In this document: positions 10,161 through 19,295 of the stretch, piece by piece
Layout of the letters: each line of letters begins with the position of its first letter
How positions within the stretch are numbered: position 1 is the stretch's first letter
Assembly (NCBI RefSeq): GCF_900156405.1
Contig: NZ_FTNN01000002.1
Coordinates: 378,957-442,956, forward strand
From: Shewanella morhuae
GTDB taxonomy: Bacteria; Pseudomonadota; Gammaproteobacteria; Enterobacterales; Shewanellaceae
Reading direction: 5' to 3'
Length of the DNA stretch: 64,000 nt
Notes under the pieces: generated by a model
Told to the model about the DNA's origin: nothing
The model's database searches: none
What the model saw: the letters and a program-made list of their open reading frames with translations, nothing else
Program-made: the position numbers and the translations under genes

Positions 10161-10271
10161 AAATTGCAGTCTCTTTTTATTATCTGGTTTTTACCAGTGA
10201 GTTTTATTTATCTATGTCGTTAATGTTCAATGCTGAGGTAAGCAGTTGAGTAATGCAGTAAAAAAACATGC

Positions 10272-10308
10272 TAAAAAAATGGCTAGGCACTGTTTTCAGT
10301 ACCCAGCC
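10272..10308 (-). terminator. Intrinsic-terminator-like hairpin in the sensor-operon leader
   Basis: Read on the minus strand, GGCTGGGTACTG, loop AAAA, CAGTGCCTAGCC forms an imperfect stem followed by ATTTTTTTAG and a second U-run. It sits about 110 bp before the binding-protein start and downstream of the NagR operator, an odd place for a terminator. It could be an attenuator or the end of a short RNA. Confidence 0.65.
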
Positions 10309-10342
10309 AACGCTAGTTTCTGGGGGAGATACTATCAAAAAT

Positions 10343-10375
10343 ATAAAAAATAAAGGTATTACCAAGCTGTAATAC
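10343..10375 (-). terminator. Second terminator-like hairpin in the sensor-operon leader
   Basis: On the minus strand, GTATTAC and GTAATAC arms with a six-base loop are followed by CTTTATTTTTTAT. The 7-bp stem is weak in G+C, so alone it would be a modest terminator. It lies in tandem just before the stronger hairpin at 10272-10308. Confidence 0.5.
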
Positions 10376-10447
10376 TTTTATCAAAACATGATAAGGAGAC
10401 CTCATCCTCGTCACGCAGACCTTACAAACAACGCTATCACACAAGCG

Positions 10448-10465
10448 AATGACAACGCTGTCATT
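10448..10465. promoter_or_regulatory. NagR operator upstream of the sensor/hexosaminidase operon
   Basis: AATGACAACGCTGTCATT is the reverse complement of the nagK operator, hence the same palindrome. It lies 288 bp before the binding-protein start with nothing but leader sequence between, so the binding protein, chemoreceptor and hexosaminidase genes are probably in the same regulon. Confidence 0.87.
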
Positions 10466-11003
10466 GGTAAGTTACACAAAAACAAACATGATTGCTACAC
10501 ATTTTTGACAATTAAAGCGATTTATTAGCTAATTAATATTAATCAATGATGTACGTATAAACTCTAGCACTTCTATCTCCCATTAATGCTTGCTCTGTCA
10601 GCAATTGAAAGCGCAGAATTCTCACTTTTGCGCACTGCAGTAGCACACTCCGATTAGAATTAGATAAACGTTAATATTTAATATGATGTTCAATCACACC
10701 AAAAGAGCCAGAGCACGTTAGGTGACCAAATTCACTATGCTATTTCAAATCTCATCCGATATAAGATGTTACTGATAGCTAAAAGCTTGCCATCGGCCTA
10801 TCCCTCTCAATTGAATCTCCGCAATACTGCGAGCCATATCATCTTTACACTGACACAGCTGCCATCACAAACGCAGGGCAATGTCCCAAGAGATATTAGG
10901 TATAGAACGAAATGTGCGGCAATTTAAGTTGGATGGTAAACGGGAAAGGGCTTATCCACGAGTCCTTAAAATAAGTAACAATAAGCACCCAGTTAGGCTA
11001 AAG

Positions 11004-11035
11004 AAAAATGCCGTTCACTGTTAAGTGAACGGCAT
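11004..11035 (-). terminator. Intrinsic terminator of the TonB-dependent receptor gene
   Basis: On the minus strand a perfect 12-bp stem (ATGCCGTTCACT / AGTGAACGGCAT) is followed by TTTTCTTT, about 40 bp after the receptor stop codon. Confidence 0.85.
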
Positions 11036-11073
11036 TACTAGCAACGCTAGGCTTTTAATTTAACAAATTAAAT

Positions 11074-13723
11074 TTAGAAACGTAATGCGATACCAACCTT
11101 GTAGCGAGCTTCACCGTCGAAGCTCCATACTGGATAATTATCTTTAAACTCACTGATAACGCCCTCGGCATCTACGGGTGATACGCCTTTCTGCACACTA
11201 TCTTCTTCAAGTAAATTAACTACTTCAAACGTAAGAGCTAAATAGTCAGTTATGTTGTAGTTAGCACTTAAATCTAAGGTGCCATAGGCTTGATGTTCAC
11301 GGTTACCATAGAAACCTGGTAATTCACGCATCATATATTCTGAACGCCAGTTATAAGCTACACGAGCAGAGAAATCATCCATTTCATAGTAGCTGACTAA
11401 GTTAACGGTATGCTTAGATGAGTCAGAGAATACACCCACACGATCAGGGTAGTTTTCTGCTGGTGAAGTTGCATCAGCAAATGTGTAGTTAACTGAATAG
11501 CCTAAACCATTATCGAATGAATCTTGTAACTGCAGTTCGATACCATCAATTGAACCACCGTTAGCATTATAGTTTTCACTGACAGTCCAGCAATCGTAAA
11601 CGCCTACGCCACATGAACTGCCACCTGCAATCACTAAGCTAGGATCTTCAATACCGATTTGTTGATTCAAACTTTCTCTTGTAGAGATAAATGAACTGAC
11701 ATCTTTAATAAAGTAAGTCGCAGCGAATAAACCCTCACCACTAAAATACCATTCTAAGCTCACATCAGCTTGTGAGGCTTTAAAAGGTTGTAAGTTAACA
11801 CTGCCAGTTACTTTCTTTTCGTTACCAGGTGTACCATCATTTAAACCAGGTAATTTAGACGTTGCGAATAAATCAGCATAGTTTGGACGTGAAATAACTT
11901 GAGATGCCGACGTTCTTAAAATTAAATCACTGGCAAGGTCAAATGCAATATTCACACTCGGCAACACATCGTTATAACTTGCTTTGTCAGTGCTTAAACC
12001 GTCTGCATAAGTGCCTGTTGGGCTAAATGCATAGTAGTCAGACTCAACATCAGTAGAAATATATCTTAAACCGAAGTTACCACGCACTCCTTCACCGGCG
12101 AATGTCGCCATGGTATACAGTGCCAAGTTTTTCTCTTGGAGTGTGCCATACCCAGACTTATCAAGAGTGAAACCATCAACCGCGGCATAAGCATCGTTGA
12201 TCATATTGTCAAAAATAGGTTTAGGCAGTGTAAAACCTGCGCCAGATGACATGGTGCCTGAATAGTAGGCTGACGCATCTTTAGCTACTATGCCAGATGA
12301 TTGTGCCGCTTCAGTGGTTTGAGAGACATCATGATCGGCATAACTAATACCTGATTTAATTGAGGTAATAACGCCAAATTCTACCGGGATAGTAATATCG
12401 AATGTAGCAAATGATTCTTCATCTGTATTTGGTTGCTTTTTTAAGCGCCCAACCTTGGGTATCTAACTGACCATTAAAATCACTAGCATCAAATGAGTTG
12501 TTGGCAATATTAATATCAATTACATCACCAGTAGCATCATAGATACCTGCAAAATCTTCAGGCTTACCAATAGATTGACCATAGTTAGCCGTCAGATCTG
12601 TTCCGCCTTCGGCTTTAGTTTTACCGATACGACCTTCTAACTTATAGGTATCAGCTTGATAGGCAAAGTCCAGATCAATGGTGTCAGAAGACATGCTAGC
12701 TTTACGAGCCCATGTTTGAGCAAAAGCAAATCCATCTTTACCAGTGTGTTCAACTAACGTACACACACCTGCCGCATTGGTCTTCAGACAAGTATTTTCA
12801 CCTTGCTGAGTTGGGAACAAGAAAATAGAGGTGTTAGCATTGTTTGCATCAAGCTGAAGGCTCATTACATTCAAACCAAACTCAAGATTATCAGTTGGTC
12901 GATATTGGAATGCCGCGTTGATCGCTGTACGCTCACGATCTTGCTGGAATGTGGTAGGGACTATCTCTCCCCAACTGAGCAAAGACTCAATACCGTTACG
13001 CTGGTATTCAGTTTTATCTAGTGAACCAGCAATTAGAAAACCGAATTTTTCGTCTTCAGTTTTCCAGCTATATAAACCCGAAGTCTGTGGATCTATTTCT
13101 TCAGAAACCGTGCCATAGTCGCCTTTAGCGCTTAAGAACATAGAGTTTGCATCTAAATCTAGCGGTTTACGGGTTTTAACGATAACCGTACCACCAATAC
13201 CACCTTCAGCAATATCAGCTTGAGACGATTTATAAACTTGAATACCACCGACCATTTCTGGTGGGAGTAAACTGTAGTTAAAACTACGGTCAATCGCTTG
13301 TTGATCAAACCATCCCGTAGAAGCTACTGAGTGACCGTTTAGTAACGTGCTAGTTAACTGACTAGAGGCGCCACGAATAGATACTTGCTGGCCTTGACCA
13401 AACTGACGATTTACCGCGACACCAGGAATTCGACCTAATGATTCACCAACGTCTCCATCAGGAAACTTACCAATATCTTCAGCCGTTACCGCATCAACGA
13501 CAGCATCAGAAAAGCGCTTATCATTAACCGAAGCCTTCATTGAAGCTCGCATACCACGCACTTCAATTTTTTCTATATTTTCAGATGCAGCGACAGTGGC
13601 TGCGGCATCAGCAGTGACAGTTGTCGCAGCATCTGCAGCGACAGCGCTGATGGATACAGCACTGCCAAGTAAAATAGCAATATTTGTAGCTAATACACTT
13701 TTCTTAAAGGTTAATGGTCGCAT
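11074..13723 (-). pseudogene. TonB-dependent outer-membrane receptor of the nag regulon, frameshifted
   Basis: Two minus-strand reading frames form one receptor of about 880 residues. The N-terminal part has a signal peptide, a TonB-box-like segment (EKIEVRG), and a plug domain with IGKFPDGDVGESLGRIPGV, VSIRGASSQL and GGIGGTVIVKTRKPLDL. This frame stops at 12419. The barrel continues without a stop in the other frame from about 12436 to a normal C-terminal YKVGIALRF ending in Phe. The frames join cleanly at a run of six T (six A on the coding strand, 12437-12442); removing one A restores the ORF. It is probably the chitooligosaccharide receptor of the cluster, with a NagR operator about 57 bp upstream and a good GGAAGGGA ribosome site. 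It may be truly inactive, phase variable, rescued by slippage, or a sequencing error. Confidence 0.85.
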
Positions 13724-14146
13724 CTTGTTTCCCTTCCATAACTTATTATCGTTTTAGTATTCATAACCATTCCCCAAGGAATGACAACGCTGTCATGTCT
13801 GGAGCAAACATTACACAATAATCAACACTCTTGCCACAACAAAATAACAGTAACCACAAAAAAATGTCGCCAACTTAAAATAATGATGACCATTAAAACG
13901 AAAAATGATTATAAAACAGATTGTTATGTCTAACGATGTAAACTTACAACTTATTGCATCGTTGTAACATTCACAAAAAACGCTAATTTGTAACAATTCA
14001 AGATTGCTAAGCACTATAAAAGCTCGCACTATAAGGGTATAAATAAAAAATACAGATAATAAATGTCAGCTTGTAAATGACGAGTGAAGGATTTCCGTTC
14101 ATTAAGCAGCTAATACCTTCACGACCTTATAAAGAGTTTTACATCA
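13724..14146. other. Divergent promoter region between TonB receptor and nagR
   Basis: This roughly 420-bp AT-rich region separates the divergent receptor and regulator genes. It contains the NagR palindrome near the receptor start. I see no further operator near nagR and no gene; a 72-codon minus-strand ORF inside it has no ribosome site or family resemblance. Confidence 0.6.
13780..13797. promoter_or_regulatory. NagR operator upstream of the TonB receptor
   Basis: AATGACAACGCTGTCATG differs from the copy at 10448 only at the last base. It lies 57 bp before the receptor start, close enough to block its promoter, and about 350 bp from nagR, so autoregulation of nagR is less certain. Confidence 0.86.
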
Positions 14147-15166
14147 ATGAAAGTCACTATCAACGACGTAGCTAAACATGCAGGAGTGTCTATCAAGACG
14201 GTATCCCGTGTGACCAATAACGAACCTTCAGTAAAACAAGCCACCGTTGAGAAAGTGAATGAGGCAATAAAAGCACTCCATTACCAGCCAAATTTAGCAG
14301 CAAGAAATCTCGCAGGAAATAAATCCTATGCTATTGGTTTTATTTACGATAACCCGAATGCATATTACATTATTGACATGCAAAATGGGATTTTAGAGGC
14401 ATGTAAGAGTAAAGGCTACGAACTGGTTATTCACCCTTGCAATGCAAAATCGGAGACGATTTGTGATGAGCTTACAGCGCTGGTCAAATACTCTAGGCTG
14501 GCAGGACTCGTACTAACTCCACCTCTTTCAGAAGATCCTAAAGTGCTTAAAGCACTGACAGAAATTGATGCTCATTATGTGCGGATCATCGCGGGGGAAA
14601 AAGATAATGACTCAAATGGACTCACTATTTTAGTCAATGACAAATTTGGTGCGATTGAAATAACTCAACACTTAATTGATTTAGGCCACAAACACATCGC
14701 ATTTTTAAGCGGTGATTTACATCATAAATCAACCAAAGAGCGATTACTTGGTTTTAAACAAGCATTAACAAACAACGGCTTAAAATTGGATAAAAACTAC
14801 ATAATTGAAGGAAAGTATTCATTTGAGTCTGGTGTCGATGGTGCAAACCAATTAATTAAACAAAAAAATCGTCCCACTGCCATCGTAGCTTGTAATGATG
14901 AAATTGCCGCTGGTGCACTTTTTGCTGCCCGTTTGGCAGGTTTAGATATACCGACTGACTTATCCATTGTAGGTTTTGAAGATAGCCCATTCTCACGTCA
15001 AACTTGGCCAAAGTTAACTACTGTTCACCAGCCGAATGCTGAAATTGCTCAAGTTGCCACTGAGTTATTAATTGCCAAACGTCGCGAGCATAGTGCAACA
15101 AATTCTAAAACTTTTACCCCAGAACCTGTTATTCGTGATTCATCGACTATACCCAAACAAAAATAG
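14147..15166 (+). CDS. nagR: NagR, LacI-family regulator of chitin/GlcNAc use
   Basis: This 339-residue regulator has an N-terminal LacI helix-turn-helix (VTINDVAKHAGVSIKTVSRV) and hinge (YQPNLAARNLAG), followed by a periplasmic-binding-like effector domain (about 60-330) with the typical PTAIVACNDEIAAG and LSIVGFEDSPFSR segments. LacI regulators bind palindromes with a CG centre, as in the three operators of this cluster. In Shewanella NagR is a repressor relieved by an amino-sugar intermediate; that effector is known from the family, not visible here. The gene is monocistronic, with a terminator overlapping its stop codon. Confidence 0.9.
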   Translation: MKVTINDVAKHAGVSIKTVSRVTNNEPSVKQATVEKVNEAIKALHYQPNLAARNLAGNKSYAIGFIYDNPNAYYIIDMQNGILEACKSKGYELVIHPCNAKSETICDELTALVKYSRLAGLVLTPPLSEDPKVLKALTEIDAHYVRIIAGEKDNDSNGLTILVNDKFGAIEITQHLIDLGHKHIAFLSGDLHHKSTKERLLGFKQALTNNGLKLDKNYIIEGKYSFESGVDGANQLIKQKNRPTAIVACNDEIAAGALFAARLAGLDIPTDLSIVGFEDSPFSRQTWPKLTTVHQPNAEIAQVATELLIAKRREHSATNSKTFTPEPVIRDSSTIPKQK

Positions 15167-15189
15167 AGAGCTATTGCTCTCTACTTTTT
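15164..15189. terminator. Bidirectional terminator between nagR and ndh
   Basis: TAGAGAG CTATTG CTCTCTA followed by CTTTTTG starts at the nagR stop codon. On the other strand the same stem is followed by TTTTTG, so it can also end the convergent ndh transcript. Confidence 0.8.
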
Positions 15190-15209
15190 GTTGCTCAAAT
15201 TCACAACGA

Positions 15210-16499
15210 TTAATGTAACTTAAGCTTTGGTCGCTGCCATTTTAATAATTTTTGTGCAATACGATAAACAATAGCAGAAAACCAACCATAAAGACTCGCT
15301 AAGTGCCTTTGATATAAAGAAATATACATCAACCTAGCAAGGTGTCCCTCAACGAATAAATCGCCTGAACGCAAATTCCCCATCAAATTACCTACTGCCG
15401 AAAAACGACTTAAAGAAACGAGCGAGCCGTAATCTTTATAAATAAACGCTTTTTCGGGTTTATCTTGTAAACGGTTAACAATATTATCAAATAAAGTATC
15501 AGCCATTTGTGCAGCTGCCTGAGCTCTAGGGGGTACCGGTTTGCCAGAGTCTTGGATTAATAGTGCGCAATCACCTAAAGCATAAATATCTTGTTGCCCC
15601 TTAACGCGCATACAAGTATCTACTTCGATTTGATTACGTGAGGTTATCGGGAGTTTAGTGAAATTCTGAAATGCTTTTGGCCCTTTCACACCAGCAGCCC
15701 ATACTTTCAAACCAGCCTTAATGATATCACCATCTTGCGTAACAAAGCCGTCATGCGTCACCTCTTTAACCTGTACCCCAATATGCAAACGAATCCCGAT
15801 TTTATCCAAAACCGCCTGAGCCCTAGCACTAACACGTTCAGGTAATTGAGGTAGTATTTTCGATGACGCTTCAATTAAATGCACCTCGAGATGATGTTTG
15901 GCTATATTTAGGTAACCATATTCCTTAACAGACTCAATTACATGGTGTAGTTCAGCCGCTAATTCGACACCTGTTGCGCCAGCGCCCACAATACCTATGC
16001 TAACTCTTTCCTGCGTTTCGTTTAATTGGAGTAATGCATCAAGTAATTTATGGTGAAATAAGTTAGCGTTTTCAAGATTGTCTAAGAATATGCAGTGCTC
16101 ATCAGCGCCTAAGGTATTGAAACTATTTGATACTCCACCTAATGCGAGCACTAAAATATCATAATCAATTTGGCGCGGAGCTAAAAGTAACTCACCATCA
16201 TCATTATAGACCGCTGCTAACTGAATTGATTTGGTATCAGGGTCACACAGCTCTATCTCGCCGCGAATATAGCGATAGCCATTTTTAAGTCCGTGATCAC
16301 GATAGAGTAACCCTTCAATTGATTGATCTATTACGCCAACAGCGACTTCATGTAACTTAGGTTTCCATATATGAATAGGACTTTTGTCAATTAAGCACAC
16401 ATCGACGACATCACTGCCACCCCATTTACGGCCCAACTTAGAAGCAAGTGCTAGGCCAGCTGCCCCGCCACCCACAATCACTATTCTTTTTGTAGCCAA
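15210..16499 (-). CDS. ndh: Type II NADH dehydrogenase
   Basis: A 429-residue flavoprotein of the Ndh-2 type, which oxidises NADH and reduces quinone at the inner membrane without pumping protons. The FAD loop KRIVIVGGGAAGLALASKLG is at the N-terminus, the NADH-binding fold has IGIVGAGATGVELAAEL (near 170), and the second FAD motif is DIYALGDCALL (near 305). I place the start at a TTG because GAGG lies about 8 bp upstream and the protein then begins MATKRIVIVGGG, normal for the family; the ATG seven codons upstream would itself overlap that ribosome site. It is alone between nagR and glnB. Confidence 0.93.
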   Translation of the reverse strand: MATKRIVIVGGGAAGLALASKLGRKWGGSDVVDVCLIDKSPIHIWKPKLHEVAVGVIDQSIEGLLYRDHGLKNGYRYIRGEIELCDPDTKSIQLAAVYNDDGELLLAPRQIDYDILVLALGGVSNSFNTLGADEHCIFLDNLENANLFHHKLLDALLQLNETQERVSIGIVGAGATGVELAAELHHVIESVKEYGYLNIAKHHLEVHLIEASSKILPQLPERVSARAQAVLDKIGIRLHIGVQVKEVTHDGFVTQDGDIIKAGLKVWAAGVKGPKAFQNFTKLPITSRNQIEVDTCMRVKGQQDIYALGDCALLIQDSGKPVPPRAQAAAQMADTLFDNIVNRLQDKPEKAFIYKDYGSLVSLSRFSAVGNLMGNLRSGDLFVEGHLARLMYISLYQRHLASLYGWFSAIVYRIAQKLLKWQRPKLKLH

Positions 16500-16852
16500 A
16501 ATTACAACCTCGTAGAGCATATTTACGTAGCTAAGTTATATCATGTAACAGATAAGAGATAACTACATTAGTCGCGTAATATTGAGGGATTGCCATTAAA
16601 GATAGTTCAGAAACTAAATGATTAAACTGGATTATCGTCCACAATAAAAAAATCAAAGAGGGCTAAAATCTTCAGTGCCACCATATGAACGAGTGTTTTT
16701 TTGTACAGAGTGAAGCATGCATGCGCAATACTTGATATTCCAGCCATAAAATTGGTTATCAACTGAACTTAGTATGAGTATGATTTACACATATTTAGGT
16801 TGAAACACGCTCGTTTGATCACTCAGCAAAGATCCTATCGTATCAAAGCAGG
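16500..16852. other. Intergenic region between glnB and ndh
   Basis: About 350 bp between two minus-strand genes. It presumably contains the ndh promoter. I see no gene, clear terminator or recognised operator. Confidence 0.5.
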
Positions 16853-17200
<348 letters not shown>

Positions 17201-17434
17201 TCATATCTTGCATTAATATAAATAAACAGAATAACGCTAGCTTACACGGGGTGAGAATAATGTTGAAGCGAATGTGATGCTTAGCGCATAAAACACAGTT
17301 TCTACAATATTGCTGTTAGTCCATAACAATCTAAAAAAAGTGCCTTACTTTTAGTATGTGATTTTATACTTACATTCTTGATCTATTATTAACTCGCTCG
17401 CAGGATGCCAGCGTATGAATAACAAGGAAGTAGT

Positions 17435-17947
17435 ATGAAAACTCACAAGCAAGGTTTTAGCCTCATTGAACTTATCATTACACTATCTGTATCAGCAATT
17501 TTACTAGCGATTGGAGTGCCTTCATTAACTGATTTCTATACAAACTATAGAGCTGATAGCAGTATACGTATTATCCAGCAAACACTGCAATTAGCGCGTA
17601 ACCAAGCTATTTCTTATAATAAAAAAGTTACCGTTTGCGCTATTGTTGACGAAAAGTGCGACTCTAACTGGCAGGTCGGATTAACCGTCTTCATTGATAC
17701 TAACAATAATAGTCAACTCGATAGTAATGATAAAAAACTGTACACAACAAACGCATTCCACTCAAAAGACATTGTCCAATACAATCGAACTACAATTCGT
17801 TTCCAGCCAGATGGCTTAGCGTCAGGCACTAATGGAACACTAAAATATTGCCCATTATCTGTAACAAATCCTTACTCTAGAGCTATTATTGTCAATCAGG
17901 CAGGTAGAGTACGTTTTTCCACAGAAAACAACATAAAATGTAGTTAG
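17435..17947 (+). CDS. fimT: FimT/GspH-like type IV pilus minor pseudopilin (first copy)
   Basis: A 170-residue pseudopilin with prepilin-peptidase site KQGFSLIELI close to the N-terminus (cleavage before Phe, Glu at +5) and one hydrophobic helix. Its C-terminal half resembles the GspH/FimT domain (TIRFQPDGLASGTNGTLKYC ... GRVRFS). Cysteines near the middle and C-terminus could form a disulphide. FimT/FimU proteins prime type IV pilus assembly, and FimT can bind DNA during uptake. AGGAAG lies before the ATG. It is followed by a second similar gene on the same strand, and both face the pilV-pilE block. Confidence 0.85.
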   Translation: MKTHKQGFSLIELIITLSVSAILLAIGVPSLTDFYTNYRADSSIRIIQQTLQLARNQAISYNKKVTVCAIVDEKCDSNWQVGLTVFIDTNNNSQLDSNDKKLYTTNAFHSKDIVQYNRTTIRFQPDGLASGTNGTLKYCPLSVTNPYSRAIIVNQAGRVRFSTENNIKCS

Positions 17948-18068
17948 TAAGCATAATGAGTAAAGCATTACTAAATTACATGCTTAGGAGTTAGATTCGG
18001 TTCAATTATACTGAAACTGATATGATTCTCGCTTATACTTTACAAAATATAAGTAAGGATTAAAAATT

Positions 18069-18572
18069 ATGCGCGATAAAAAAAAAGCCTTTACCTTAGT
18101 AGAGTTAATGGTCACGATTGCAATTGCTGCCATATTATTAACTATCGGGGTTCCGTCACTCATATCTATGTATGAAGGCTTTAGAGCAAATAGTAACATT
18201 GAAAAAATACATGACATTATGGCTTTTGCTCGAAACCAAGCGATAAACTATGGTGCTACCGTTAATGTCTGTCCATTTGCTAGCGTTTCTTCATGTGGAA
18301 CAAACTGGAATAATGGTATTAGAGTTTATATTGGCGCCACTAACAATTTACGTTCTATAGATAGCTTTAATACTAATGATAGCGTTAAAGGACCTGCAAA
18401 AATTGCAGCTAACAATAAAAATGGCGAACACATAACGTTTTCACCCGATGGTCTTTCCTCCGGAGGGGCTTTTATTTACTGCCCAGATGGAAAAGCATCT
18501 GGTTCTCGTAGCATTAACATATCACCATCAGGGCTAATAAAGTTTGGAGCAAAAGATATGGGGTGCACCTAA
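18069..18572 (+). CDS. FimT/FimU-like type IV pilus minor pseudopilin (second copy)
   Basis: A 167-residue paralogue of the preceding gene. It has the prepilin site KKAFTLVELM, a single N-terminal helix, and a GspH-like domain with HITFSPDGLSSGGAFIYCPD and PSGLIKFGAKDMGC. The two share order of motifs, cysteine positions and length, suggesting an old tandem duplication; one may play the FimU role and the other FimT. AAGGA precedes the ATG. The gene ends 21 bp from the convergent small gene, with no clear terminator between them. Confidence 0.83.
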   Translation: MRDKKKAFTLVELMVTIAIAAILLTIGVPSLISMYEGFRANSNIEKIHDIMAFARNQAINYGATVNVCPFASVSSCGTNWNNGIRVYIGATNNLRSIDSFNTNDSVKGPAKIAANNKNGEHITFSPDGLSSGGAFIYCPDGKASGSRSINISPSGLIKFGAKDMGCT

Positions 18573-18593
18573 ATAATACTTATATTTCAAATG

Positions 18594-18890
18594 CTACCTC
18601 AATGTTTGCAGATCTAGTTTTCTTGCTGTAGTTGAAACAAACTCCTTATCCATGGTGATACATTCATCAACAGTTTTAACAAAATACTTTTTATTCATTC
18701 GATCTGTTAATTGTGTTGCTGGTAATGCTGCCATATGTCGGCGCACATTTTTATCTTTCCATTTAAAAAACACGATATACTCATTACCATATGAAGATTT
18801 AATATAGCACTTATAATCTTGAGCACTTTCAGCTGCACTACAATTAAACCCGATTAATGCTGCAAAAATACCATATATTAACTTATTCAT
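18594..18890 (-). CDS. Small exported protein coupled to pilE
   Basis: A 98-residue protein with an N-terminal signal peptide (MNKLIYGIFAALIGFNCSAA) and a short Lys-rich basic mature part with two cysteines. I do not recognise a family. I chose the ATG whose ATGA overlaps the pilE stop because AGGAG lies 8 bp upstream of it; the longer reading from a GTG three codons earlier has poorer spacing. In Pseudomonas the small protein PilY2 lies beside pilE in an equivalent cluster, so this may be a functional counterpart, but similarity is not evident. It is the last gene of the pilV-to-pilE operon and meets the FimT-like gene tail to tail. Confidence 0.75.
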   Translation of the reverse strand: MNKLIYGIFAALIGFNCSAAESAQDYKCYIKSSYGNEYIVFFKWKDKNVRRHMAALPATQLTDRMNKKYFVKTVDECITMDKEFVSTTARKLDLQTLR

Positions 18891-19282
18891 TTCCAACACT
18901 CCTCTGACGGCCCTTTAACTCCATTACTAGTCAATGTAATAGTTGGACAAGCTGTGGCATCTCGAGATGCTTGGATACCTATTGCCGTTGCTGTCACTGT
19001 TGTCGTTGTTGTTCCAGTTGACGTTACACTGTAGTGTCCATGTTCAGTAATAAACGGACTTTTATCTAGTCCTAATTTAGTCATATCGGTTGTATAAGTA
19101 CGATTATCTAAATAATACTGCTCCTGCAAATTAGCAACTCGCATCACTGCAGCTACGCCTTCAGAACGCGCACTTTTAATGACATACTGCGTATAAGAAG
19201 GATAGGCAATAGAAGCAAGAATACCGACTATAACAACCGTAATCATTACCTCTATCAACGTAAAACCTTTATTTTCTTTCAT
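18887..19282 (-). CDS. pilE: PilE, type IV pilus minor pilin
   Basis: A 131-residue pilin-like protein with prepilin site NKGFTLIEVMITVVIVGILA, the basic spine QYVIKSARSEG, and a C-terminal pair of cysteines (ATACP ... EECWK) enclosing the usual disulphide loop. It is short compared with major pilins and matches PilE-type minor pilins. The start is placed at the ATG with GATGAGAG upstream; the longer frame would begin close to the pilY1 stop. It follows pilY1 and is translationally coupled to the small gene after it. Confidence 0.88.
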   Translation of the reverse strand: MKENKGFTLIEVMITVVIVGILASIAYPSYTQYVIKSARSEGVAAVMRVANLQEQYYLDNRTYTTDMTKLGLDKSPFITEHGHYSVTSTGTTTTTVTATAIGIQASRDATACPTITLTSNGVKGPSEECWK

Positions 19283-19295
19283 ACTCTCATCTACA

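Larger units (their letters stand above)
10161..11073. other. Long intergenic region between sensor operon and TonB receptor
   Basis: About 900 bp without a convincing gene. It holds the receptor terminator at its right end, a NagR operator near 10448, and two terminator-like hairpins on the minus strand between that operator and the binding-protein gene. The stretch 10500-11000 has only very short ORFs; I recognise no remnant in it. Related clusters elsewhere often carry extra genes next to such receptors, so gene loss is possible. Confidence 0.6.

Noticed and set aside
12435..12445. Programmed -1 frameshifting at A AAA AAG in the TonB receptor
   Set aside because: The heptamer is present but not in the frame required, and the frame needed is +1, so classical -1 slippage does not explain it.
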